A stretch of 64,000 nt of DNA, from contig OZ255824.1 in assembly GCA_965277495.1 (NCBI GenBank), positions 2,170,001 through 2,234,000 on the forward strand. The letters are read 5' to 3'. This document shows positions 7,998-16,891 of the stretch, piece after piece. This DNA is from CAHJXG01 sp965277495. Lineage in GTDB: Bacteria > Pseudomonadota > Alphaproteobacteria > Acetobacterales > Acetobacteraceae. Within the stretch, counting starts at the first letter, position 1; the number at the start of each line of letters is the position of its first letter. The notes under the pieces were generated by a model. It saw only the letters and a program-made list of their open reading frames with translations, searched no databases and was not told the origin of the DNA. The position numbers were made by a program, and so were the translations under genes.

Positions 7998-9757
7998 GTC
8001 CGCTCTCCCTGCAAGGCAGCGCGCTTCGCCCTGGTCGCGCCGTGGTCGAGGGCGTAGCGGAAGCGGTCGCCGGTGCGGCGGGCCTCGGCGATCACCACGC
8101 CATAGACCGCCTCCGCCACGTCGCGTCCGATCAGCCCGGCGTTGAGGTCCTGCTCGACCGCGGCCGGATCGCGTGCCATCGGATCGCCGAAGCCGCCGCC
8201 GCCGGGTGACGCCAACCGGACGCTGTCGCCGGCGCTCAACGGGACGCGCTCGACCTTGCTGCGCAGCGGCGGGACCCATTCGCGCCCGTTCGTTTCAAGG
8301 CGCACCTCATTCGCCGCCGCCGGGTGGCCGCCCTCGATGCCGAACGGCACGTGGTCGACCCGGTCGCCGAGGACCGATACGACGCAATCCGACAGTGCCG
8401 TGATCCCATAGGCGGTGCCGCAGCCGCCGCGGTGCCAGCCATCGCCGCCGGAGCCCTCGCGGATGCGGTAGTACTCGAACCGCAGCGGGTAGCGGTGCTC
8501 CGACATCTCGACTGACATGAACTTCGCCATCGAGCCCGGCGGCGTTCCGTTGACCAGGCCGTCCGATGCGCGGCTCGCGCCATACCCGCCGGGGTAGGGA
8601 TACACCGCGACGAAGTAGCCGCCGCCGATGGGATTACGCCCCGACACGGTGGCGACGCCCGTGGTGCCGAACGGCGCCGCCGGAACCTGGTCGGGGATCG
8701 CCTGCGCCAATGCGCCGAACACGACGTCGACCACGCGCTGCGTCACGTCGGTGGTGCCGCCGACCGGCGAAGGGTATTGCGCCGCCAGGATCGTGCGGTC
8801 CGGAATGGTGAAGCGCGTCGGACGGAATGCGCCGCCGTTGACGGGGACCTCGGGGAAGACGTGCTTCAGCGCCACCAGGCACATGGACTTCGTGGTGCTG
8901 TCGGAGATGTTCATCGGTCCGCGCGCGGCTGGGGCGGTGCCGGTGAAGTCGAAGTGCAGGCCGCTGCCGGCGACGGTGAGCGACAGCGCCACCTTGAGCG
9001 GCACGTCCTCGACGCCGTCGTTGTCGAACCAGTCGACGATATCGTACGTCCCGTCCGGGATTTCGGCGATATACGAGCGCATCTGCGTCTCCGACCGGTC
9101 CATCATCTCGCGGATGCAGTCCCGGAGCGTCGCCTCGCCGTATTTGCCGATCAGCGCCTCGAGCCCGCGCCGGCCGACGTTGAACACGTTGATCATGGCC
9201 GCGAGGTCGCCCTCGATCTGCTGCGGCAGCCGCACGTTCGCCGTGATCAGCCGGACGAGCGCGGCGTTGTAGCGCCCCTGCTCGAACAGCTTGAGCGGCG
9301 GGATGATGATGCCCTCCTGATGGATTTCGGTGGCGGACGGCGCCCAGCCGCCGGGCACGCTGCCGCCCATGTCCATCCAGTGCCCGGTGTTGGCGAACAG
9401 CGCGAACAGCCGCCCGTCCACGAAGGCCGGCGACACCAGAATCACGTCGTTGAGGTGGGTGCCGCTGAGGTAAGGGTCGTTCAGTATCCACAGGTCGCCG
9501 TCCTTAAAGCCGCCCTCGGCCCCTGCTGCGGCGATCACCCGCTGCACCGTCCACTGCATGTTCGCCAGGAACTGCGGCAGGCCGTAGCCGCCCTGGGCGA
9601 TGGTCTCGCCGCTGTCGGGATCATACATCCCGTGGGCGCAATCGTTGGTCTCCGAGATGATCGGCGAGATCGCCGCCCGGATCAGATGCAGGTCCATCTC
9701 GTCGGCGATCTGTTCGAGCGCGCCGCGGACGACCGCGAGGGTGACCGGGTCCATCAT
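7994..9757 (-). CDS. Hydantoinase B / oxoprolinase family protein (HyuB-like)
   Basis: A 587-residue B subunit of the ATP-dependent N-methylhydantoinase, oxoprolinase and acetone carboxylase superfamily. The N-terminus (MMDPVTLAVVRGALEQIADEM) and GSVPGGWAPSATEIHQEG are typical of HyuB. It partners the HyuA gene immediately upstream with an ATGA overlap. Such pairs hydrolyse cyclic amides or carboxylate ketones with ATP. No third acetone carboxylase-type subunit is present, which favours a hydantoinase or oxoprolinase-like role. The exact substrate is not readable from sequence. Confidence 0.85.
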   Translation of the reverse strand: MMDPVTLAVVRGALEQIADEMDLHLIRAAISPIISETNDCAHGMYDPDSGETIAQGGYGLPQFLANMQWTVQRVIAAAGAEGGFKDGDLWILNDPYLSGTHLNDVILVSPAFVDGRLFALFANTGHWMDMGGSVPGGWAPSATEIHQEGIIIPPLKLFEQGRYNAALVRLITANVRLPQQIEGDLAAMINVFNVGRRGLEALIGKYGEATLRDCIREMMDRSETQMRSYIAEIPDGTYDIVDWFDNDGVEDVPLKVALSLTVAGSGLHFDFTGTAPAARGPMNISDSTTKSMCLVALKHVFPEVPVNGGAFRPTRFTIPDRTILAAQYPSPVGGTTDVTQRVVDVVFGALAQAIPDQVPAAPFGTTGVATVSGRNPIGGGYFVAVYPYPGGYGASRASDGLVNGTPPGSMAKFMSVEMSEHRYPLRFEYYRIREGSGGDGWHRGGCGTAYGITALSDCVVSVLGDRVDHVPFGIEGGHPAAANEVRLETNGREWVPPLRSKVERVPLSAGDSVRLASPGGGGFGDPMARDPAAVEQDLNAGLIGRDVAEAVYGVVIAEARRTGDRFRYALDHGATRAKRAALQGERT

Positions 9758-11775
9758 GCCATCTCGACCAGTATGTTTTCGAAGCAGTCGACGCGGGCGG
9801 TCATGCCGGGCTCTATGACGCCCGTGGTGTCGGCCTGCTCGACGATGGCGGGGCCGTCGAAGGTGCAGCCGGGCTGCAGGTCCGCGCGGCCGTAGATCGG
9901 CGTGTCGATCCAGCCGCCAAAATAGACCGGGCGCGTGCCGGAGGGTGTCGCCCGCCTCGGTTCGACGGCAAACGCCGCACGCCGCTCGTGGCCCGGACGG
10001 ACGCCGTGGACCGTCGTCTTGAGGCTCACGATCATGACCGGGATGTCGCCGAGCGTGTTGCCGTATTCGCGGCGATAGGCCTGCTGGAACGCCTCGCTCA
10101 TGCGGGCGGGCGTCCAGTCCGCCTCGACCGGCACCCGCAGCGTATGGATTTGGCCGGTGTAGGACATCTCCGCCGCGTGGCTCACCACGATCCGGTCGAC
10201 CGGGGTTTCACCCTCGGCGAGCCGCGTTTCGCCCTCGCGGCGCTGGTCCTGCAGGACGTTCAGCACCCAGGCGGGATCGAGCTCGCCGACCCGGCGCTCC
10301 ACGGTCTGCGAGTGGTCGTAGCGGATGTCGGCGATGGCGCAGCCGAGCGCACACAGCACGCCGGGGTGCGGCGGGATGAGCATGGTGCGCACGCCGACCT
10401 CGCGCATGATGGCAGCACCATGCAGCGGGCCGGCGCCGCCGAACGCAACCAGCATGAAATCGCGGGGATCGTGCCCCTGCTCGACCGACAGCAGGCGCGT
10501 GCGCCCGGCCATGCGCTGGTTGACCACGGTGAGGATCGCCTCCGCGGTCGCCTCGACGCCGAGGCCGATTTGTTCTCCCAGCGCGCCGATGGCCCGCCGC
10601 GCGCCGTCGAGGTCGAGGGATTTCAGGTGTTTGAGGCCAATCGGATGGTCGGCGTTGATCCGCGCCAAGGTGGCGTTCACGTCGGTGACGGTCGGCTCCG
10701 TACCGCCGCGGCCAAAACACACCGGCCCCGGCACTGCGCCGGCGCTGCGCGGCCCGACCTGCAATATGCCGCCGCGGTCGAGGTAGGCGATCGAGCCGCC
10801 GCCAGCGCCGATGGTGTGGACGTCGATCATCGGCAGCCGCAGCGGCACGCGGAAATCGAGGTTGGTGGTGTCGGCGACGCGCGGGACGCCGCCGATCACG
10901 ACTGAGACGTCGTAGCTGGTGCCGCCCATGTCGCCGGTGATGACGTTGTCGAACCCGGCCTCGGCCGCGAGCCGTGCCGCGGCCATGACGCCGGCCGCCG
11001 GGCCGGAGCGCACGATGTTCGCCGCCCGGTTCGCCAGCAGCTTCAATGGCGCCAGGCCGCCGTTCGATTGCATGACGAGCGTTTGGGCAGCGAACCCGCG
11101 CTCATTAAGCTTCGATTGCAGGTTGGCGGCGTAGCGCGACACGAGCGGCTGCAAATAGCCCTGCACGACGGCGGTGCTGGTGCGCTCGAACTCATAGTAC
11201 TCGCGGACGACGCTGCTGGAGGTGACGACCTGCCAGCCGGGTTCGGCCTCCAGCATCAGGTCGCGCACGCGGTCCTCGTGCGCGGGGTTGGCGTAGGCGT
11301 GCAGGAACGAGACGACCACCGCCTCGATGCGCAGCTCGCGCAGCGCCGCGGCGAGGCGGCGGACCTCGTCGTCGTCAAGCGCGCGCAGGACCCGGCCATG
11401 CTGGTCGAGCCGCTCGTCCAATTCCCAGCGCAATTCGCGCGGGATGAGCGGGTTCTGCACACCGGTCAGGCCGTACATGCGCTGCCGGTCGCGGCGTCCG
11501 AGCTCCAGGATATCACGGAAGCCGCGCGTGGTGACCAATGCGCAGCGTGCCCCTTTGCGCTCGATGACGGCGTTGGTGGCGATCGTCGTGCCGTGCAGGA
11601 TAAGGCCGAGGCTGTGCGGCGGGATGTCGGCCGCCTCCAATGCGTCGATCAGGCCGCGCGCCGGGTCGTCCGGGGTCGAGGGCACCTTCAGCACGCGGTC
11701 GACGCTGATGCCGTCGCGCGAATAGAACAGGTCGGTGAAAGTGCCGCCGACGTCGATTCCGGCTACTCCGGCCAT
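9754..11775 (-). CDS. Hydantoinase A / oxoprolinase family protein (HyuA-like)
   Basis: A 673-residue A subunit of the same ATP-dependent amidohydrolase family. The ASKHA-type phosphate-binding start GIDVGGTFTDLF is at residues 7-18. GDMGGTSYDVSVV (about residue 280) is the second phosphate motif, and FGGAGPLHGAAI lies near residue 440. A G-rich ribosome site precedes the ATG. It is coupled to HyuB by a 4-base overlap. The CoA-transferase gene ends 18 bases upstream, which places both in one operon. Confidence 0.87.
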   Translation of the reverse strand: MAGVAGIDVGGTFTDLFYSRDGISVDRVLKVPSTPDDPARGLIDALEAADIPPHSLGLILHGTTIATNAVIERKGARCALVTTRGFRDILELGRRDRQRMYGLTGVQNPLIPRELRWELDERLDQHGRVLRALDDDEVRRLAAALRELRIEAVVVSFLHAYANPAHEDRVRDLMLEAEPGWQVVTSSSVVREYYEFERTSTAVVQGYLQPLVSRYAANLQSKLNERGFAAQTLVMQSNGGLAPLKLLANRAANIVRSGPAAGVMAAARLAAEAGFDNVITGDMGGTSYDVSVVIGGVPRVADTTNLDFRVPLRLPMIDVHTIGAGGGSIAYLDRGGILQVGPRSAGAVPGPVCFGRGGTEPTVTDVNATLARINADHPIGLKHLKSLDLDGARRAIGALGEQIGLGVEATAEAILTVVNQRMAGRTRLLSVEQGHDPRDFMLVAFGGAGPLHGAAIMREVGVRTMLIPPHPGVLCALGCAIADIRYDHSQTVERRVGELDPAWVLNVLQDQRREGETRLAEGETPVDRIVVSHAAEMSYTGQIHTLRVPVEADWTPARMSEAFQQAYRREYGNTLGDIPVMIVSLKTTVHGVRPGHERRAAFAVEPRRATPSGTRPVYFGGWIDTPIYGRADLQPGCTFDGPAIVEQADTTGVIEPGMTARVDCFENILVEMA

Positions 11776-11793
11776 GCTGCCCGGTCCCCCCGC

Positions 11794-12984
11794 CTAGACA
11801 ACGTTATCGTCACGAAGCGCCGCGATCACCTCGGGCGACAGATGCAGCCGGTCCGCCAGCACGGCCTGCGTATCGGCGCCGAGCGGGCGGCTGGGCACCA
11901 GCTCGCAGAGCTCGGTCCCGGCAAAACGCAGCGGCGAGTGCTGCACGACGATGCGTCCGAGCTGCGGATGCTCCTGCCATTGCAGCGCGCCGCGCTCGTG
12001 CATGTGCGGGTCATGCACGACCTCATCGAGGCTGCGGACCGGCGCGCAGGGCACGCGGTGCGCCAGCAAATGCGCGAATAGCGCCTCCTTCGACTGCGTG
12101 CGGGTCCAGTCGCCAACGAGCGCGTCCACCGCGTCGATATGCGCCACGCGGTCGCCGAGCGAGGTGAAACGCGGGTCGTCCGCCAGGTCCTGCCGCTGCA
12201 TCGCGGCCAACAACGAGCGCCAGTGCGTATCGCCGACGCAGATGATGGCGATGTAGCCGTCGCTCGCGGGATAGACGTTGTAGGGCGCCTCGGCCAAGCC
12301 GCCGTGGCGGTTGCCGGTGCGGGGCGGCACGTCGCCGCCGCTGCCGAAATGCATGCCGAGGCTGGAGCTCAACGATGGATACACGGCGTCCAGCATCGCC
12401 ACCTCGACCTGGCGTCCGACCCCGGTCTTTTCGCGTTCATACAGCGCCGTTGTGATGGCGCCATAGAGGTGGACGCCGGCGAAGAAGTCGCACAGCGCCG
12501 GCCCGGCCTTGACCGGGGGGCGGTCGGGGAAGCCGGTGATGCTCATGACACCCGCCATGGCCTGCACCGTCAGGTCCATGGCCGGGTAGTCGCGATAGGG
12601 GCCGGTGCTGCCGAAGCCGGAGCTTTGCGCATAGACCAGCCGCGGGTTGACCGCCTGTAGCGCGTCGGCGCCGAGGCCGAGCCGCTGCATAACGCCCGGC
12701 GCGAAGTTCTCCACCAGCACGTCGGCGGTGCGCACCAGGCCGCGCAGGATCGCCTTGCCGTCCTCGCTTTTCAGGTTGAGCATCATGCTCTGCTTGCAGC
12801 CGTTCAGCATCGCGAACGGCAAGGCCGCGCCGCCGACCACGCCCCGGCGACGCAGGGATTCGCCGCCGGGCGGCTCGATCTTGATGACGGCTGCGCCCGC
12901 GGTCGCGAGCAGGAAGGTCGCGTAGGGGCCGTTGTAGATTTGGCTGAGGTCGATGACCGTCACGCCGTCGAGCGGGAGTGCCAA
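11794..12984 (-). CDS. CaiB/BaiF-type (family III) CoA-transferase
   Basis: A 396-residue CoA-transferase that moves CoA between carboxylic acids. I place the start at the TTG at 12984, which has GGGAGG 12 bases upstream and gives LALPLDGVTVIDLS, the normal family N-terminus. A longer frame from 13098 would overlap the next gene. The nucleophilic Asp is D137 in YPAMDLTVQAMAG. VENFAPGVMQRLGLG (about residue 91) is another hallmark. The acid activated here is unknown. Its place between an AttH-like gene and hydantoinase subunits suggests activation of a ring-opened acid. Confidence 0.85.
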   Translation of the reverse strand: MALPLDGVTVIDLSQIYNGPYATFLLATAGAAVIKIEPPGGESLRRRGVVGGAALPFAMLNGCKQSMMLNLKSEDGKAILRGLVRTADVLVENFAPGVMQRLGLGADALQAVNPRLVYAQSSGFGSTGPYRDYPAMDLTVQAMAGVMSITGFPDRPPVKAGPALCDFFAGVHLYGAITTALYEREKTGVGRQVEVAMLDAVYPSLSSSLGMHFGSGGDVPPRTGNRHGGLAEAPYNVYPASDGYIAIICVGDTHWRSLLAAMQRQDLADDPRFTSLGDRVAHIDAVDALVGDWTRTQSKEALFAHLLAHRVPCAPVRSLDEVVHDPHMHERGALQWQEHPQLGRIVVQHSPLRFAGTELCELVPSRPLGADTQAVLADRLHLSPEVIAALRDDNVV

Positions 12985-13003
12985 GGCTGCTGTCCCTCCC
13001 CGC

Positions 13004-13951
13004 TCAGCCGGCCGCGCGGGTGCGCGCCGCGGCGGCCCGGCGGAAATCCGCCCATTCGTGCACCGGCCACATGTCCTGGTCTTCGCCATGGCCGGCATGG
13101 CCGTTGATGTCCCAGGCGATCAGGCCGTTCGAATCGATGAAACTGTGCCGGTTGATGATCATGCCGCTCAGCCGGGCGCCGACGGCGTGCAGGGTGCGCC
13201 CGCGCTCGTCCTCCCCTTCGATGGTGATGCGGTTGACCCAGCCGGCGGCCGGGTCCTGCTCCACCACGCGGCGGCCGGATACGAGGTCCGCCGTCTCGCC
13301 GTCGCGGATCATGAAGCCGTAGGCGATCTCCTCGACATCGCCGTTCCATTTGGTGACCGCCAGGAATGCGTCGTCCTCCGACGCGATGCCGGTCACATAG
13401 GCGCTCTTTTTCGGGCGGTGCTCCGGGCGCGGCCCCCAGGAGCGGTCGCGCATGGCCAGGCAGTCGATGGCGATGCGCTCGCCTTGCAGGCTGATTTCTC
13501 CCGTCACCCGGCCGAACTGGTCGAAGTGGTTCGCGGCGCCGAATGGCGAGCCCGCGCGGCGCAAAGGGCGCGGCGGCATGATCCCGTCGAATTGCAACGC
13601 GATCCGGCAACGCTCGCCGTCCTGGAAGCCGAGCTCGTAGCGCGTGCAGGGCTCGACCATCCGCATCGACACGCCAGTCGGCAACGTGATGTCGGTAAGG
13701 TCCTGGTCCCGCGGCAGGCGCAACGCGGAGTAGTTCGCCGAATACGCGACCTCCCACGGCAAATGCGCGGCGTCGTCCCAGACCCATGCGCCGCCGGCGA
13801 CCGTGCCGATATTGGGCCGCGCCATGGTATAAAGCCAGCCGCCCAGCTTCCGTCCGGGATGGCAGAAGGAAAACCAGCTCGTCTCGGTCATCCACCAACG
13901 GTCGCCCATGGGGCCGAAATGGAACTTGTCGTCGGCAGGCGTGAAGGTCAT
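13004..13951 (-). CDS. AttH / CrtC-like lipocalin-fold protein (DUF7064-type)
   Basis: A 315-residue soluble protein rich in beta strands. The ATG at 13951 gives MTFTPADDKFHFGPMGDRWWMTETSW, an opening typical of proteins annotated as AttH-like or hydroxyneurosporene synthase-like that occur in acyl-CoA catabolic clusters. CLAMRDRSWGPR (about residues 167-178) is the conserved internal motif. No catalytic residues are known to me for this group, though CrtC relatives act on hydrophobic polyenes as hydratases. It lies 19 bases from the CoA-transferase and 29 from the phosphotransferase gene. Confidence 0.6.
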   Translation of the reverse strand: MTFTPADDKFHFGPMGDRWWMTETSWFSFCHPGRKLGGWLYTMARPNIGTVAGGAWVWDDAAHLPWEVAYSANYSALRLPRDQDLTDITLPTGVSMRMVEPCTRYELGFQDGERCRIALQFDGIMPPRPLRRAGSPFGAANHFDQFGRVTGEISLQGERIAIDCLAMRDRSWGPRPEHRPKKSAYVTGIASEDDAFLAVTKWNGDVEEIAYGFMIRDGETADLVSGRRVVEQDPAAGWVNRITIEGEDERGRTLHAVGARLSGMIINRHSFIDSNGLIAWDINGHAGHGEDQDMWPVHEWADFRRAAAARTRAAG

Positions 13952-13980
13952 CGGCGTCTCCGGTGGCGTCGCTGCGGCGT

Positions 13981-15375
13981 TCACAGCGCTGGGTAGTGGC
14001 GGACGGCGATGCCGCCGGACGCGCTGGCGGCGAGCTGCGCCTGCCGGGCAGCCTGGCCGGCAAAATAGGCGAGGGCCGCTGGAAAGCCGATGCGCCCAGC
14101 CTGCAATGCCGCGGCGAGGGCGTCCTCCCCCGCTTCGGCGGTTGCCGGGCCGCTGCCCAGAAGCTCGGCGAGGGCGATGCGGTCCGCCTGTTCGAGCGCG
14201 TCGCCGAAGCGGTCGCACGCCTGCAGGTACTTGACGACCTTGGCGGCGTTCTTCGCCTTCGCGATGACCTGGGCGTCCGTGCTCCGCGCCACGACGACAT
14301 CGCGCAGGTCGTCCAGGATGTGGCCATACAGCCGGGTCCGCTCCGTCGGTGGCCGTTCGATTGGCGCCGGCGTGTCGACCCGGCAGCCGCTCGCATCGGC
14401 CAGCGCCTCGATCAGCAAACGGCGGTTGAGCGCCTGCGAGACGATGGCGTGGGCGGGCTCCCCGGTGACGTTGCGGTGCCGGATGACCACGACGCGGGCC
14501 GAGACGAAAACGCGGTGATACCTGATGCGCGCCCGGTCGACCGGGGCACCGGAGAAATGCTCGTAATCCCGCAGGCTGGCGGCGAAGTCGGGCACCGGCT
14601 CCATGACGCAACGCATCGAGAACCAGGCGAGGTCCTCCATCGGGTCGCCGAGATGCGCGAGTTCCCAGTCGATCAGGGCGGTCAGGCGCCCATCCTCGAA
14701 CAGGAAATTGCCCGGCCCGGCGTCGCCGTGCACGAGCGCAACGGGGCCGTCCGGGTCGGGCATGTTGTCCGCAAGCCAGCGGAAAGCAAGGTCCAGCAGC
14801 GCATCAGGCCGTCCGGCCTCATCATACATCGCCCGCCAGATGCCCAGCTCGGCGCGGACATGATCGGCAATCCTGGCGCCGCGGACGCCGCCATCGAGCG
14901 CGACGCCGTCAATGCCGGCGCGATGCAGGCGGGCAAGGTTGTCCATCACCTCGCGGGCGATGGCTTGCTTGACGGCCGGGTCGGCAAGGCGGCGGAACTC
15001 GGCAATGCCCGAGGCGCGATCGGTCAGGATCGCCTGATGCCGCGGGTGCTCGGCAAGGAGCCTCGGCGCCTGGAGGCCTGCGCCGGCGATCGCGCGGTAA
15101 ACCTGGGCTTCGCGATGCACCGTGTACGGCTCGACACCCGGCGGGCGCGGCGGCCCGTAGCGCAGGAACACCTCAGTCACCCGGTCATCGTCGGCCATGA
15201 CATCGATGGCCCATGACCGGCACCGGTTGCCGCCCGCCGTCTGCGTGCAGCGCGCGATGCGTCCGCCGCAAACCTCCGCCACCCAATCGAACAGCTCGGC
15301 CTCGGGATCGCCACCGTCGATGGCCGTTTCGTGTGCCGCATGGGTTTGTCGCGGCTGCGGCGACGTGGCCGGCAT
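13981..15375 (-). CDS. Phosphotransferase family protein (APH/ACAD11-kinase-like)
   Basis: A 464-residue protein with the aminoglycoside phosphotransferase fold. The catalytic loop HGDAGPGN is at residues 216-223 and the metal Asp is D236 in LIDWELAHLGDP. This subgroup is usually found beside acyl-CoA dehydrogenases and CoA-transferases, and relatives of the ACAD11 kinase domain phosphorylate hydroxyacyl-CoAs. That makes a role in degrading a hydroxy acid more likely than antibiotic resistance. A C-terminal extension of about 120 residues after the kinase core is helical and Ala-rich. A strong ribosome site precedes the ATG. It is the first gene of the minus-strand operon. Confidence 0.72.
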   Translation of the reverse strand: MPATSPQPRQTHAAHETAIDGGDPEAELFDWVAEVCGGRIARCTQTAGGNRCRSWAIDVMADDDRVTEVFLRYGPPRPPGVEPYTVHREAQVYRAIAGAGLQAPRLLAEHPRHQAILTDRASGIAEFRRLADPAVKQAIAREVMDNLARLHRAGIDGVALDGGVRGARIADHVRAELGIWRAMYDEAGRPDALLDLAFRWLADNMPDPDGPVALVHGDAGPGNFLFEDGRLTALIDWELAHLGDPMEDLAWFSMRCVMEPVPDFAASLRDYEHFSGAPVDRARIRYHRVFVSARVVVIRHRNVTGEPAHAIVSQALNRRLLIEALADASGCRVDTPAPIERPPTERTRLYGHILDDLRDVVVARSTDAQVIAKAKNAAKVVKYLQACDRFGDALEQADRIALAELLGSGPATAEAGEDALAAALQAGRIGFPAALAYFAGQAARQAQLAASASGGIAVRHYPAL

Positions 15376-15537
15376 CAGGCTGTTTCCCTCCCGCGCATTC
15401 CCTGCCTTGGCTGGCGGCCATGACAGAACTAAACCGCTGGCATAGGCTGGGCAAGCGATTTAGATGGACCGGGCAGAGGCCGGCCAGAGCGGCTGAATAA
15501 CGGCGGATCAAGCCGAACCAGGGCAGGAGACACAAGC
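15376..15537. promoter_or_regulatory. Divergent intergenic region of the catabolic island
   Basis: This 162-base gap separates the phosphotransferase gene (leftward) from the MaoC gene (rightward), so promoters for both operons should lie here. I see a ribosome site on each side (GGGAGGG on the minus strand, AGGAGA before the GTG at 15538). I found no clear sigma-70 boxes or strong palindrome. No regulator gene is adjacent. Confidence 0.45.
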
Positions 15538-15996
15538 GTGGCCGGACTCTATTTCGATGAATTGCAGGTTGGCCAGCTATTCAAGCACCCAATCCGGCGC
15601 ACGGTGACGGAGGCCGACAACGTCTGGTTTAGTTGCCTCACGCACAACCCGGCGATGCTGCACCTCGACGAGGAGTACTGCCGCACCGAGACCGAGTTCG
15701 GCCAGCGGCTCGTCAATAGCTGCTTCACCCTTGGCCTGATGGTCGGCATCTCGGTCGGCGATACGACGCTTGGGACGGCGGTCGCCAACCTCGGCTGGGA
15801 CGAGGTGCGGTTCCCAAAGCCGGTTTTCCACGGCGACACGCTGCGCATCGAGACCGAGGTCATCGAGCTGCGTTCGTCGAAGTCGCGGCCGAATGCGGGG
15901 ATCGTGACGTTCATGCACCGCGCCTACAACCAGCGTAACGAGCTGGTCGCGCACTGCAAACGGTCGGGCTTGCAGCTTAAGCGGAAGCCGGACTGA
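15538..15996 (+). CDS. MaoC-like hot-dog hydratase, candidate itaconyl-CoA/mesaconyl-CoA hydratase
   Basis: A 152-residue (R)-specific enoyl-CoA hydratase-like protein. The GTG start has AGGAGA nine bases upstream. The catalytic Asp/His region is DNVWFSCLTHNPAMLHLD (residues 27-44), a variant typical of hydratases acting on branched dicarboxyl-CoAs. It is translationally coupled to a CitE-type lyase, and a CoA-transferase of the acetyl-CoA hydrolase family follows. In Yersinia (ripABC) and Pseudomonas (ict-ich-ccl) the same three families degrade itaconate, with this member hydrating itaconyl-CoA to citramalyl-CoA. The itaconate assignment here is by analogy. Confidence 0.75.
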   Translation: MAGLYFDELQVGQLFKHPIRRTVTEADNVWFSCLTHNPAMLHLDEEYCRTETEFGQRLVNSCFTLGLMVGISVGDTTLGTAVANLGWDEVRFPKPVFHGDTLRIETEVIELRSSKSRPNAGIVTFMHRAYNQRNELVAHCKRSGLQLKRKPD

Positions 15997-16880
15997 TGGC
16001 AATCCGGTCGTTCCTGTTCGTGCCGGGCGACAGCGAGCGGAAGCTGGCCAAGGGCAAGGCGTCGGCCGCGGACGCGCTGATTCTGGACCTGGAAGATGCG
16101 GTCGCCCCGGCCCGCAAGCTATTGGCGCGTGGGATGGTGGCCGAATACCTCACCGCCCACGCCACGGACCGCGCGCCGGAGCTGTGGGTCCGCATCAATC
16201 CGCTCGATGGGGGCGGCATCGATGACCTGGCGGCCGTCGTGCGGGCTGCGCCGGACGGGATCGTCGTCCCGAAGACGGATGGCCCGGCCGACGTGCTGCG
16301 CCTTGGGCATTATCTCGAAAGCCTCGAGCGGCGCGATGCGGTCACCAAGCCGATCCGTATCCTGCCGGTCGCGACGGAAACCGCCCGCGCTCCGTTCCGC
16401 CTCGGCGACTTCGCCGATGTGGCGCTGCCGCGTTTGTATGGCCTGACCTGGGGCGCGGAGGACCTGAGCTCGGCAATCGGCGCCAGCACCAACCTGGACC
16501 CGGCGGGCGGCTGGGCGTTCACCTATCGCATGGTGCGGTCGGCCTGCCTGCTCGCTGCCAAGGCGGCCGGTGTCGAGGCGATCGAAACCCTGTTCGCCGA
16601 TTTCCGCGATCCCGAGGGGCTGCGCGCGTCGTGCACGGCGGCGGCGCAGGAAGGGTTCACCGGACGGATCGCCATCCATCCCGACCAGGTCAGCGTCATC
16701 AACGCGGCGTTCATGCCGTCGGAGGCGGCGGTCGCGCACGCGCAGCGCGTGGTCGCCGTGTTCGAGGCCAATCCGGAGGCGGGCGCGGTCGGGCTGGACG
16801 GCATGATGCTCGACATGCCGCACCTTAAGCAGGCCCGGCATATTTTGGCCCTGCACGCGGCCTATGCGGCGCGGGGCTGA
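15996..16880 (+). CDS. HpcH/HpaI-CitE family lyase, candidate citramalyl-CoA lyase
   Basis: A 294-residue TIM-barrel lyase. The metal-site motif ILDLEDAVAPARK is near residues 29-41, VRINPLDGG near residue 66, and TWGAEDLSSAIG near residue 155. CitE-like relatives cleave citramalyl-, malyl- or hydroxymethylglutaryl-CoA to acetyl-CoA plus a keto acid. The start ATG overlaps the TGA of the MaoC gene by one base. As the partner of a MaoC hydratase and a CoA-transferase, cleavage of citramalyl-CoA to acetyl-CoA and pyruvate is the simplest reading. Confidence 0.8.
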   Translation: MAIRSFLFVPGDSERKLAKGKASAADALILDLEDAVAPARKLLARGMVAEYLTAHATDRAPELWVRINPLDGGGIDDLAAVVRAAPDGIVVPKTDGPADVLRLGHYLESLERRDAVTKPIRILPVATETARAPFRLGDFADVALPRLYGLTWGAEDLSSAIGASTNLDPAGGWAFTYRMVRSACLLAAKAAGVEAIETLFADFRDPEGLRASCTAAAQEGFTGRIAIHPDQVSVINAAFMPSEAAVAHAQRVVAVFEANPEAGAVGLDGMMLDMPHLKQARHILALHAAYAARG

Positions 16881-16891
16881 CCGCCGGGCCG

